DNA of 64,000 nt from Foliimonas ilicis (GCF_039939195.1 NZ_JBDUUH010000004.1:1-64000); one strand, 5' to 3'; shown: positions 1 through 8,139, numbered from the stretch's first letter. A program made the numbers and translations. Notes: generated by a model from the letters alone, not told the origin.

Positions 1-20
1 GCCAGCTTTTCTATCTAAAA
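1..20. repeat. Partial palindromic element (TTCTATCTAAAA family), cut by window edge
   Basis: The first 20 bases hold GCCAGC followed by TTCTATCTAAAA, matching the right half of the complete palindrome at 7410-7458. The left half lies outside the window. It sits just downstream of the ferredoxin stop codon, as expected for a repeat that also works as a terminator. That role is inferred; the shared sequence is seen directly. Confidence 0.45.
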
Positions 21-30
21 GTGAAAGGCT

Positions 31-351
31 CTACCCCTGGCGCTCTGGGATACGCACAACCAACCCATCCAGCGCATCGCGCACTCTTATCTGGCACGAA
101 AGGCGCGAATTCGGCTGCACTTCATAGGCGAAGTCGAGCATGTCTTCTTCCATCGCCTCCGGCTCGCCGACTTCTGCGGTCCATTCTTCATCGACATAGA
201 CATGGCATGTCGCGCAGGCGCAGGCGCCGCCGCACTCGGCCTCAATGCCGGGAACGGCGCTGCGGATAGCGTTTTCCATTACGGTCGAGCCGTTTTCCGC
301 TTCAACGTCGAAGCGCGTCCCGTCGAACGCAATGAAAGAGAGTTTCGTCAT
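31..351 (-). CDS. 2Fe-2S ferredoxin (adrenodoxin/FdxB type)
   Basis: A 106-residue soluble electron carrier. The cluster ligands are visible as Cys40-x5-Cys46-x2-Cys49 and Cys86, the spacing of vertebrate-type (adrenodoxin/ISC) ferredoxins rather than plant-type ones. The acidic stretch after residue 54 is typical of the face that docks redox partners. The start has a GGGG purine run about 7 bases upstream. In alphaproteobacteria such proteins serve Fe-S cluster assembly or feed P450 and related oxidoreductases; no such partner is in the window, so the specific role is open. It stands alone, with a palindromic repeat on each side. Confidence 0.9.
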   Translation of the reverse strand: MTKLSFIAFDGTRFDVEAENGSTVMENAIRSAVPGIEAECGGACACATCHVYVDEEWTAEVGEPEAMEEDMLDFAYEVQPNSRLSCQIRVRDALDGLVVRIPERQG

Positions 352-385
352 GATTGCCCCTGCATGCGGAAAGCGATTTTGTCAC

Positions 386-430
386 GCATGTCTTTATTCC
401 GAAACCGGTTCCCACTTTCGGGAGACATGC
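386..430. repeat. Rhizobiales-type palindromic intergenic repeat
   Basis: A 45-base palindrome with perfect 8-base ends (GCATGTCT and AGACATGC) and an inner CCGAAA / TTTCGG pair around CCGGTTCCCAC. The core is the same family as 59518-59567, which appears in the opposite orientation. Such elements are abundant between genes in Brucella, Ochrobactrum and Rhizobium. It lies between the ferredoxin start and the Hpt stop. No coding potential is seen. Confidence 0.7.
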
Positions 431-525
431 TTGTGTACCGCGCAGATAATCACTCCTGCGGGCGAGTCAACACCGCGCAAAACGCCACATTGCGACGTCT
501 TCCGGGCATTTCAGCCGAAATTGCG

Positions 526-903
526 CTACCTGCTGATTGCGGCGATGAAGTCGCGCGCCTCGTCAACGAGCTCCGGCAGGCGCTTTAGAGCCTTCTCGTC
601 GAACGGGTTCTTCTCGATCGCTTCCATGCACTCGGCAATCGCGAATGCACCTATGCCCCGCGCCGATCCTTTAAGACCATGCGCAAGCCGCAAACGCTCC
701 TGGCTGTCGCCATGAACCATGCCGTCGCGCACGAGTGCTGCCTGTTGAACGAAGAGCGCCAGCACTTCCTGTTCGACCAGACGGTCGTCCATTGTCTGCT
801 TGGCGAGGTGAACGAGGTCGATGGGACGCCTTCTGATGGAACCTGAAGACGATTCGCCCCCTGGCATCGCGAATGCGATTGCGTTGGCGGCACTCATAAC
901 CAT
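526..903 (-). CDS. Hpt domain histidine phosphotransfer protein
   Basis: A 125-residue single-domain protein with the Hpt signature AHGLKGSARGIGA, where the His near residue 75 would carry the phosphate. It would relay phosphate between a hybrid kinase and a response regulator in the cytoplasm. I chose the ATG at 903 because GGAG lies 8 bases before it; an in-frame ATG at 942 lacks a ribosome binding site and a palindrome lies between the two. No kinase or regulator is adjacent. It is transcribed divergently from the GPR-like gene, sharing a roughly 280-base intergenic region, which hints at a cell-cycle role. Its partners cannot be read from the sequence. Confidence 0.85.
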   Translation of the reverse strand: MVMSAANAIAFAMPGGESSSGSIRRRPIDLVHLAKQTMDDRLVEQEVLALFVQQAALVRDGMVHGDSQERLRLAHGLKGSARGIGAFAIAECMEAIEKNPFDEKALKRLPELVDEARDFIAAISR

Positions 904-922
904 ACTCGATACTCCGGTACTT

Positions 923-938
923 CCCGTCTTGAGACGGG
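923..938. promoter_or_regulatory. Perfect 7-bp inverted repeat in the Hpt gene leader
   Basis: CCCGTCT and AGACGGG are separated by two bases, 20 bases upstream of the chosen Hpt start. It may be a dimeric regulator's operator or a small mRNA hairpin. There is no T-run, so a terminator is unlikely. Confidence 0.35.
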
Positions 939-967
939 CCATGCTAAGTCAATCATGTGGATAACGC

Positions 968-1147
968 GTTAACGCGACCCGCCCTCATATCGCGCGCAAA
1001 GCCGCCAAATTCATGGCTACGTTAACCTTATGTTTAAACTTTTACGTATCTCGCCGAATGCATGTTTTCTTTACCAGTGTGTGCCAGTACGATACGGCAA
1101 GTCATAATAAGCCACGCGTACGGACCCCATGTGTAACCCGAGTTAAC
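968..1147. promoter_or_regulatory. Divergent promoter region with three GTTAAC sites (possible CtrA half-sites)
   Basis: The intergenic region between the Hpt gene and the GPR-like gene contains GTTAAC at 968-973, 1021-1026 and 1142-1147, plus TTAA at 1034-1037. CtrA, the alphaproteobacterial cell-cycle regulator, binds TTAA-N7-TTAAC. The best pair here is spaced by 8 rather than 7 bases, so these are at most half-sites. No other gene is seen in 904-1183. Confidence 0.3.
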
Positions 1148-1183
1148 GGTAGGGGACGTGCCACGAGTACAGGGTAAGGCGGC

Positions 1184-4100
1184 ATGGCAAAGAAATCGAC
1201 ACCGGCAAAATCGCTCGACATAGACGTTGCGAAAGAGCTTGAAGACGCGCTCGACATAGATCTGTTGGGAAGCGACGATCTGGATATCGCAGCTTCCATG
1301 GAAGATCTGGAAGCGCAGATCACGCAGGCAGCAGACGAGCTGGCGCGCGAAAGCAGGCAGGAGCAGGCTGCTGCTCCCAAGGAGACGGTGAAGGCCCCGC
1401 CCCCGCAGGCTCCAAAGCCAGCCGCAAAAGCTGAAACGAAATCCGCACCGGCCAAGGACCTTCGTCCGGTCGAGACGCAGCCGAGCTTCAAGCCCGCCGG
1501 TCTCGCACCGGCAAACGACGACCGCCAGAAGGATTACCGCACGCTGCTGCAGGGCCTAAACAGCCGCGGCTCGAATGCGATCTACTGGACTGTCGGGCTT
1601 CTCTCGCTTCTGTGGATTGCTGGCGGCGTCATGCTCGGCCATGTGCTGTTCACGCCGAGCGTTCTGGAAATCCGTTCGATCCAGCAGCTTATCGATCGTC
1701 CTTACGCAATCCTGCTGGCCGTCGCGACGATCACACCGATGGTCCTTTTCTGGGCGTTTGCCGTGATGATCCGCCGTGCGCAGGAAATGCGCCTTGCCGC
1801 ACAGTCGATGACCGAAGTTGCGTTCCGCCTTGCGGAACCTGAGAATCTTGCGCAGGACCGCGTCATGATGGTCGGTCAAGCCGTTCGCCGCGAAGTCGCG
1901 GCCATGGGCGAAGGCATCGAACGCACCCTTGCTCGCGCCGTCGAACTCGAAACGTTGGTCCACACCGAAGTCAACCAGATCGAGCGCTCCTATTCGGAAA
2001 ACGAGGCGCGCATCCGCTCGCTGGTCGATGGCCTCGGCAATGAACGCGAAGCCGTTGTCAGCCACGCTGAGCGCGTTCGCGCTTCTATTTCCGGTGCGCA
2101 TGAAACGCTGCGCGACGAGCTTGGCTCTGCCAGCGACGTCATCCGCGACAGCATTCTGAACGCCTCGACCAAGCTGTCGATGACGATCAGCACGACGGGC
2201 GACACGCTCATCGACCGCATCAACGAAAGCGGCCTTTCCATCTTCGATTCCATGGATACGCGCATGGAATCTCTGGGCAACCGCATCACAACGTCCGGCG
2301 AGGCATTCGCCAGCCTGCTCGACACGCGCATTGCGCGCCTGTCGGAAAGCACAGACAACATCACCCGCTCGCTCTCCGACCTTCTGGACGAGCGCACTAC
2401 GGGCATGGTCTCCCTGCTCGGCAATGCAACGCGCACCCTCAATGAGGATCTCGAAGCCAATCTGAAGGGCATCGAGCGCACATTGGCAGAGCGTGGCCAG
2501 GGCCTCATCAGCGAGTTCCAGACCCGCGCCGAGGCGCTGGACACCGGCACGCAGAAGCTCAATGCCGCTCTCGAAGCGCGCGCACGCCAGATCAACGAGA
2601 CGCTGGTCGAACGCGCCCGCGAAATCGCCGGTGCCTTCACGGACGGCGAAAAGACGCTGTCCAGTATGATCGAGGAAGGCAAGTCGCGCATCGGTTCGGA
2701 TATGGCAGACATCGTACTGTCCACCTCCACCATGCTCGAAACGCGCGCCAATGATTTCGCCGAGCGTATGGAGGCTTCGCGCCACATCATCTCCGGTTCG
2801 TTCGATGCGGATATCGAAAAGCTGCATGAAGCCCGCGGTGGCATCGAAGCCGCTGTCGAGGAACACACCCGCAAGCTGGCCGAAGGCCGCGACCGCATGG
2901 CAGCCGCGCTCAAGGCCGATCTGGCCGAATTCGCCGCCGGTCGCGCAAGCATCGACGATGCGATCAGCACGCAGGTTCAGAAGCTGGCCGAAGGCCGCAA
3001 CATCATCTCGCGTGCCCTTGAAGAGGATTTGCGCAAGGTCAACGAGCAGCGCGCAGGCATCGACGCCTCGCTCGGCAATCATCTGGAAAAGCTTGCAGAA
3101 AGCCGCGAAAATCTCGCGCGCTCCCTGCAGGAGGATTCCCAGAAGCTTACGCAGACCCGCGCTGGCATCGACGACATGGTCGCAAGCCACGTCGCCAAGC
3201 TGTCGGAAGGCCGCAGCCTGCTCTCACGCGCTCTTGAAGCTGACCTCGGCAAGATCGGCGACAGCCGCGAAGCGATCGAAGGTCTTGTCACAGGTCAGGT
3301 GGAAAAGCTTGCCGAAGGCCGCGAGCAGCTCGCCAAAGCCTTGGAAGCCGATCTCGACAAGCTTTCCGCGACGCGCGCCGACATTGACGGCCTCGTTACC
3401 GGACAGGTCGAGAAGCTCGCCGAAGGCCGCGAACAGCTCACAAGGGCTCTGGAAGCCGACCTGGAAAAGCTGTCCGCAACGCGCGCCGACATCGACGGTC
3501 TGGTCGCCGGTCAGGTCGAGAGACTGGCCGAAGGCCGCGACATCCTGAGCAAGGCCCTCGAAGACGATCTCGGCAAGCTTTCAGCCACCCGTTCCGATAT
3601 CGACAGCCTCGTTGCCAGCCAGGTTCAGCACCTTGCAGAGGGCCGCAATGTCCTTCAGCAGGCGCTTGAAGAGGATTTGCAGAAACTCGCAGAAAGCCGT
3701 GCCGACATCGACGGTCTGGTCAGCGGACAGGTTCAGAAACTTGCCGAAGGCCGCGATATTCTGAAAAAGGCTCTCGAGGACGATCTCGCAAAGCTCACCG
3801 AAAGCCGCTCAGGCATCGACGGTCTTGTGGCCGGTCAGGTCGAGCGTCTGTCGCATGGCCGCGACATTCTGCAGAAGGCCCTCGAGAAGGATTTGCAGCG
3901 TCTTGCCGAAAGCCGCGCAAGCATCGACGATCTGGTCGCCGCACAGGTGGACAAGATTGCCGAAGGCCGCGCTGTGCTTCAGCGCGCACTTGAGGAAGAC
4001 CTTTCCAAGGTTGCCGATAGCCGCTCAGGGCTGGAAGGCATCGTTGAAGCTCAGATCGCGAAGTTCACTGATGGCCGCGACACCCTTAGCCGCGCCCTTG

Positions 4101-7100
4101 AAGATGACCTCGCAAAGCTGAACGAAAGCCGCTCCAGCATTGACGGGCTCATCGCCGGTCAGGTCGAGCGCCTTGCCGAAGGCCGCAACATCCTCAAGCG
4201 CGCCCTGGAATCCGACCTTGAGAAGATTTCGGAAAGCCGTTCGGGCGTCGATGAAGTCATTTCCGGCCAGATCAGCAAATTCGTCGATGGTCGCGAAATG
4301 CTCAGCCGCGCGCTGGATGACGATCTGAACAAGCTCGTCGATGCCCGCAAGGAAATCGACAACGCCATCTCCGGTCACATCGACCAGATCGCAAGCAGGC
4401 GTAACGAGATCACCGACGCGCTGGCAAGCGATGTCGAGCGCATCGAGGAAGCCTTCCGTCGTCAGACCGGCGTTATCGAAGAACGCACCGGAACGATGGA
4501 ACACGCTCTTTCCATCGGCGTGGACAATGTCCGCAAGGTTTTGGAAAACAGCGCGATGGTCGTTGCCGGCTCACTGCGCGAAAAGGTGCTGGAAGTCACC
4601 GCAGCGCTCAACGAGCAGGCCGGACAGGCCTTCACGGATGCGGATCGCCGCATTGCCGAGCGCGCCGAACAAACCTCGGCCGCCCTCATGTCGCGTGCCG
4701 ATGACATCGCCCGTGCCTTCGAGGATGCCGATCAGCGTCTTGCCTCGCGCGTTCAGGAAACGTCCAGCCTGCTTTCGGCGCGTGCCGACGAGACGGCCGA
4801 CACGCTTGCTGCCCGCGTTGGCGAGATCACCCGCTCCTTCGACGATGCGGACCAGAAGCTGGTTGCCCGCGCCATCGAAACCGCAAACGCGCTTGCTGCT
4901 CGCGCTGGCGATATTCTCCAGAATTTCGACCAGGCCGATCAGCGCATGGGTACACGCATCAGCGAGTCGGCAGATGCACTGGCTGCCCGTGCATCCGAAC
5001 TCGGTCGCATTTTCGACGCCGCCGACCAACAGCTCGTCTCGCGCATTTCCGAAGGTGCGGACAAGCTCTCGGATCGCGCTTCCGAACTCGGCAAGATCTT
5101 CGACGATGCAGATGAACGCCTCGCCTCCCGCGTGGCCGACAGCGCCGCAACGCTCGGAACCCGCGCAGGCGAAATCATCCGCAACTTCGAGGAAGCGGAC
5201 AACCGCCTTGCTGCCCGCGTCAGCGATACGGCTGAAAGCCTGTCGGGCCGCGCAGCCGAAATCGGCCGCGTGTTCGAAACTGCCGACGAGCGCATTGCCG
5301 CCCGCGTCAGCGAAAGCACGAGCGTCATCGGCTCGCATGCAGCCGAAATCGCCAACGCGTTCGCCGATACCGAACAGCGCGTTGTCGCCCGTGCACGCCA
5401 GACCACGATCGAACTCGAAGCAGGCGCTCGCGCCATTGAGGAACGTCTGTCGGGTGTAGACGAAAAGCTCGTCGCCGGTGCCGAAGCAGCCGCAGCCCGC
5501 GTTGCCGAACACGTCTCCCAGGCTGAAGGCCGCCTCGCCTACAGCGCGGAAAATGTCGGCAACAAGCTGAACGAGCAGATTTCTCAGGCCGAAGCCCAGC
5601 TCGTCACACGCGCCAATACGATTGCCGAAACCTTCACGGCGGTTGGCCAGCATATCGGCCAGAGCACCAATGACGCAGCACGCGCAATCGGCACCAACAC
5701 GCGTGAACTCAATGCAATGCTCGCCGAGCGTTCAGCGGAAATCAGCCGCATTCTGGACGAAACGGCAAAGCCGCTTGCAGATCGCATGGTCGAAAGCGGC
5801 AACGAGTTGCAGCGCGGCATGGAACTGGCAACCGAGCGCGCAACGGAGCGTCTTCGTTCCGAAAACGCGGCCCTGGTCAATGCTCTTGCCCACCGCACGA
5901 CCGAAACGCTGGAAGCCGTCGCTGGTGCACGTTCCAGCCTGGCCGATGGCGTCTCCGATCTGATCGACCGCCTTGCAGCCTCCAGCACGCAGCTCAACGA
6001 CTTGATCGAGAAGGCATCCGCCAATCTTTCCAATGTCGATGAACGCCTTGCAGGAAGCACGCAGAGCTTCGCGGCAACCACGGAAAAGGCAGCGCAAACC
6101 TTTGCAAGCTCGGCCCGTCTGGTGGATTCCAACACCACCCGCCTCACCGAACTGTCTTCGGGCACGCTGCGTGAGGTCGCTTCCATCGCAAGCCGCTTCG
6201 ACGAACACAGCCGTCTGCTCTCCAGTGCGTCCGATCTTCTAAGCTCGGCCCAGAGCAATCTGGAACACACGCTGGAACGCCAGTCGTCGCTGGAAGATCT
6301 CGCGGTCGGCCTCGTAAAGAAGTCGGAAGAACTGGAGCGCGTCATGCACTCCTTCGACAGCCTCGTCGGGCAGACGCTCGAAAAGGCCGAAGGCAAGACG
6401 CTCGCTTCCGCCGACAAGATTCGTTCGGCGATCTCGGAAGTCGTGGAATCCGCAACCAAGAAGTTCGCGGACGCCACGGAGGACATGCGCAAGACCGCGG
6501 GCTCGATCAAATCCGAGTTGGAAAGCACCCGCGCAGAGCTGAAAAAGGGCGTGCTCGACATGCCGCTTGAGGCCAAGGAATCGACCACGGCAATCCGTCG
6601 TGCGGTTTCCGAGCAGATCAACGCGCTCAAGGAACTGTCGGAAATCGTGGCCAAGTCCGGCCGCTCCGTCGATGTTTCGGAATCGCGTTCGGCAAAAACG
6701 GCACCTCAGCAGCGCAAGCCAGCAGCAGCACCGGCTCCTCAGCCAGCACCTGCACCGCGCCCTGCTGCTGCCGCACCACAGGCACCTGCCCTTCGTGGCG
6801 CCGTGGAGCCAGAACAAACGCGCCGCGATGCCAAGCAGCCTGGCGGTTGGGTCCGTGACCTGCTGACAGGCGCGTCACGTGATGACAGTGCCGCAGTGCT
6901 TGCTGAGCCTGCTGCGCGGTCGGAACAGGGTGCGCGTTCGCCGCTTCATGTCGTTGAATCGCTAAACTCGCTCTCGGTCGATATTGCACGCGCAATCGAT
7001 CACGAAGCCTCGATCGAGCTTTGGGATCGCTACCGCCGCGGCGAGCGCGACGTCTTCACGCGTCGTCTCTACACGCTCAAGGGTCAGCAGACATTCGATG

Positions 7101-7291
7101 AAATCCGCCGCAAATATCAGGCGGACAGCGAGTTCCGCGCAGCCGTCGATCGTTATTGCGACGATTTCGAAAAGCTCCTGAAGGACATCGCCCGCAACGA
7201 CCGCGACAACATCATGACGCAGACCTATCTCAGTTCGGATACGGGCAAGGTCTACACGATGCTCGCCCATGCAGGCGGCAGGCTTCGGTAA
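1184..7291 (+). CDS. Giant membrane-anchored coiled-coil protein, probable growth pole ring (GPR) protein homologue
   Basis: A 2035-residue protein. It has an acidic N-terminus (1-60), a Pro/Ala-rich linker (60-110), two membrane helices (about 133-156 and 174-196), then about 1600 residues of predicted coiled coil. Inside the rod are fourteen 36-residue repeats (about residues 564-1067) and a block of 29-residue repeats (about 1155-1425). A Pro/Ala linker (about 1843-1875) leads to a compact charged C-terminal domain (about 1925-2035). Size and layout match GPR of Agrobacterium tumefaciens (about 2100 residues, annotated apolipoprotein A1/A4/E-like), which forms a ring at the growing pole and is needed for polar growth and rod shape. 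The topology implied is a cytoplasmic N-terminus with the rod also in the cytoplasm. AAGG precedes the start by about 6 bases. Family assignment is from architecture and memory, not alignment. Confidence 0.8.
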   Translation: MAKKSTPAKSLDIDVAKELEDALDIDLLGSDDLDIAASMEDLEAQITQAADELARESRQEQAAAPKETVKAPPPQAPKPAAKAETKSAPAKDLRPVETQPSFKPAGLAPANDDRQKDYRTLLQGLNSRGSNAIYWTVGLLSLLWIAGGVMLGHVLFTPSVLEIRSIQQLIDRPYAILLAVATITPMVLFWAFAVMIRRAQEMRLAAQSMTEVAFRLAEPENLAQDRVMMVGQAVRREVAAMGEGIERTLARAVELETLVHTEVNQIERSYSENEARIRSLVDGLGNEREAVVSHAERVRASISGAHETLRDELGSASDVIRDSILNASTKLSMTISTTGDTLIDRINESGLSIFDSMDTRMESLGNRITTSGEAFASLLDTRIARLSESTDNITRSLSDLLDERTTGMVSLLGNATRTLNEDLEANLKGIERTLAERGQGLISEFQTRAEALDTGTQKLNAALEARARQINETLVERAREIAGAFTDGEKTLSSMIEEGKSRIGSDMADIVLSTSTMLETRANDFAERMEASRHIISGSFDADIEKLHEARGGIEAAVEEHTRKLAEGRDRMAAALKADLAEFAAGRASIDDAISTQVQKLAEGRNIISRALEEDLRKVNEQRAGIDASLGNHLEKLAESRENLARSLQEDSQKLTQTRAGIDDMVASHVAKLSEGRSLLSRALEADLGKIGDSREAIEGLVTGQVEKLAEGREQLAKALEADLDKLSATRADIDGLVTGQVEKLAEGREQLTRALEADLEKLSATRADIDGLVAGQVERLAEGRDILSKALEDDLGKLSATRSDIDSLVASQVQHLAEGRNVLQQALEEDLQKLAESRADIDGLVSGQVQKLAEGRDILKKALEDDLAKLTESRSGIDGLVAGQVERLSHGRDILQKALEKDLQRLAESRASIDDLVAAQVDKIAEGRAVLQRALEEDLSKVADSRSGLEGIVEAQIAKFTDGRDTLSRALEDDLAKLNESRSSIDGLIAGQVERLAEGRNILKRALESDLEKISESRSGVDEVISGQISKFVDGREMLSRALDDDLNKLVDARKEIDNAISGHIDQIASRRNEITDALASDVERIEEAFRRQTGVIEERTGTMEHALSIGVDNVRKVLENSAMVVAGSLREKVLEVTAALNEQAGQAFTDADRRIAERAEQTSAALMSRADDIARAFEDADQRLASRVQETSSLLSARADETADTLAARVGEITRSFDDADQKLVARAIETANALAARAGDILQNFDQADQRMGTRISESADALAARASELGRIFDAADQQLVSRISEGADKLSDRASELGKIFDDADERLASRVADSAATLGTRAGEIIRNFEEADNRLAARVSDTAESLSGRAAEIGRVFETADERIAARVSESTSVIGSHAAEIANAFADTEQRVVARARQTTIELEAGARAIEERLSGVDEKLVAGAEAAAARVAEHVSQAEGRLAYSAENVGNKLNEQISQAEAQLVTRANTIAETFTAVGQHIGQSTNDAARAIGTNTRELNAMLAERSAEISRILDETAKPLADRMVESGNELQRGMELATERATERLRSENAALVNALAHRTTETLEAVAGARSSLADGVSDLIDRLAASSTQLNDLIEKASANLSNVDERLAGSTQSFAATTEKAAQTFASSARLVDSNTTRLTELSSGTLREVASIASRFDEHSRLLSSASDLLSSAQSNLEHTLERQSSLEDLAVGLVKKSEELERVMHSFDSLVGQTLEKAEGKTLASADKIRSAISEVVESATKKFADATEDMRKTAGSIKSELESTRAELKKGVLDMPLEAKESTTAIRRAVSEQINALKELSEIVAKSGRSVDVSESRSAKTAPQQRKPAAAPAPQPAPAPRPAAAAPQAPALRGAVEPEQTRRDAKQPGGWVRDLLTGASRDDSAAVLAEPAARSEQGARSPLHVVESLNSLSVDIARAIDHEASIELWDRYRRGERDVFTRRLYTLKGQQTFDEIRRKYQADSEFRAAVDRYCDDFEKLLKDIARNDRDNIMTQTYLSSDTGKVYTMLAHAGGRLR
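2873..4384 (+). repeat. Fourteen tandem 108-bp coding repeats (36 residues each)
   Basis: Counting from KLAEGRDRM, fourteen consecutive units of exactly 36 residues follow with no insertion or deletion. The consensus is K-L-A-E-G-R-x5-A-L-E-x-D-L-x-K-L-x-x-S-R-x-x-I-D-x-L-V-x-x-Q-V. A 36-residue period equals two 18-residue (7+11) coiled-coil units. Units five and six (around 3301-3516) are nearly identical at the protein level. The array lies wholly inside the GPR-like gene. Confidence 0.85.
4645..5459 (+). repeat. Second coding repeat block (29-residue units) in the GPR-like gene
   Basis: About nine units with the consensus R-L-x-x-R-x-x-x-x-A-x-x-L-x-x-R-A-x-E-I-x-x-x-F-x-x-A-D-x follow one another with a 29-residue period (7+11+11). 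The second unit is longer by 11 residues, one hendecad, so the helix register is kept. Boundaries are approximate because the flanking coiled coil is similar. Confidence 0.7.
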
Positions 7292-7309
7292 AGACTGAGT
7301 TCAGGCATT

Positions 7310-7339
7310 AAAAAAGGCGGGAAATTTCCCGCCTTTTTT
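7310..7339. terminator. Bidirectional Rho-independent terminator
   Basis: A perfect 30-base palindrome, AAAAAAGGCGGGAAA followed by its reverse complement, with a T-run on either strand. It lies 18 bases after the GPR-like gene and serves the convergent lipoprotein gene as well. Confidence 0.85.
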
Positions 7340-7409
7340 GTTGTTCTTAGCGTCTGCTTGTCGTGAAAACTCGTGAGTTTCACGCCAAATTCAAAAGCTA
7401 GAGTCCTTC

Positions 7410-7458
7410 ATTTTTAGATAGAAACGCTGTCCCGCCAGCGTTCGTTCTATCTAAAAAT
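7410..7458. repeat. Palindromic intergenic element (TTCTATCTAAAA family)
   Basis: Perfect 14-base arms, ATTTTTAGATAGAA and its complement, enclose a second stem ACGCTG / CAGCGT around TCCCGC. Three bases (TCG) on one side break the symmetry. It lies between two convergent genes behind a separate terminator, and its right half recurs at bases 1-20. It is either a second terminator or a dispersed repeat. Nothing else is seen between 7292 and 7466. Confidence 0.6.
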
Positions 7459-7466
7459 AAAGCTCT

Positions 7467-8063
7467 CTAAATGGACGACCCGGTCCATTGGACGATCTCA
7501 GCCGCTGCCCTGCCGAACGCCGCATCGAGACCTGCGACATAGGCATCATTGCCTGTACCTGCAATCGGCGCACTGGCCCTGAAGGTTTGCGCCGCACGAA
7601 CGACGCCGTTCTTGTCGTTCAGGATGCGGACGAAGATTTCGACATCGGCGCGCGCACCGCCGTCGAGCCTGATTTCGAAGGCACGCAGCTCAGCGATGAT
7701 CTGGTAGTCGATGGCAAGACCCTCGCCGGGCTTGCCGACGCCTGCGAACCCGCCGGATGCCTGGAAGGTTTCGGCCAGCTTTGCCTGCACGATGCGCGGG
7801 AGCCTGTCGGCCCACTGTGCGCCCTTCAAATACTGGATCGAGCCTGCGGAAGGCTTGATGACGATGTTCTCGCCATCCAGCGCCTTGAGCGCGGAAGGCT
7901 CGGCAATGAGTATCTGTGCACGGCTGCGAGCGCCGCCACTGGCCGCAGGCGCGGACAGATCATAGGTATCGAGCGGAGCCGGGCCGCCACCGGGAAACAG
8001 CGCGCAACCGGAAAGGAAGACGGCCATAGCGGCACCGATCGTTAGTGATTTCACTGATTTCAA
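7467..8063 (-). CDS. ABC-type transport auxiliary lipoprotein of the Mla-type operon (PqiC-like)
   Basis: A 198-residue predicted outer-membrane lipoprotein. I chose the TTG at 8063 as start: GGGAGG lies 8 bases upstream, and the protein then begins with Lys, a hydrophobic stretch and the lipobox LSGC, so Cys would be lipidated. The upstream ATG at 8177 would bury the signal peptide behind 38 extra residues and overlap the mlaD gene. The mature part matches the auxiliary lipoproteins that pair with MCE/Mla transporters and help carry lipid across the periplasm. It is last in the operon, 76 bases after mlaD. Confidence 0.85.
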   Translation of the reverse strand: MKSVKSLTIGAAMAVFLSGCALFPGGGPAPLDTYDLSAPAASGGARSRAQILIAEPSALKALDGENIVIKPSAGSIQYLKGAQWADRLPRIVQAKLAETFQASGGFAGVGKPGEGLAIDYQIIAELRAFEIRLDGGARADVEIFVRILNDKNGVVRAAQTFRASAPIAGTGNDAYVAGLDAAFGRAAAEIVQWTGSSI

Positions 8064-8139
8064 CGGCTTGCCTCCCGCCTGCAATGCAATTGTGTCGATC
8101 AAAACGGCAGCTCCATTCTGGAGTAAATGCAAAAGCTCA

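Noticed and set aside
1022..1038. CtrA binding site TTAA-N7-TTAAC upstream of the GPR-like gene
   Set aside because: The spacing is 8 bases and the second half is TTTAAA. It is mentioned only as half-sites.
1556..3190. Long minus-strand open frame (544 residues) opposite the GPR-like gene
   Set aside because: The repeat-rich, G+C-rich coding strand keeps other frames open. The product is low in family features and rich in Ala, Arg and Gln, and there is no ribosome binding site. The plus-strand protein has membrane helices, coiled coil and regular repeats.
2873..4384. Regular spaced repeats as a CRISPR array
   Set aside because: The units are 108 bases, coding and similar along their whole length with no unique spacers. 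They encode coiled coil.
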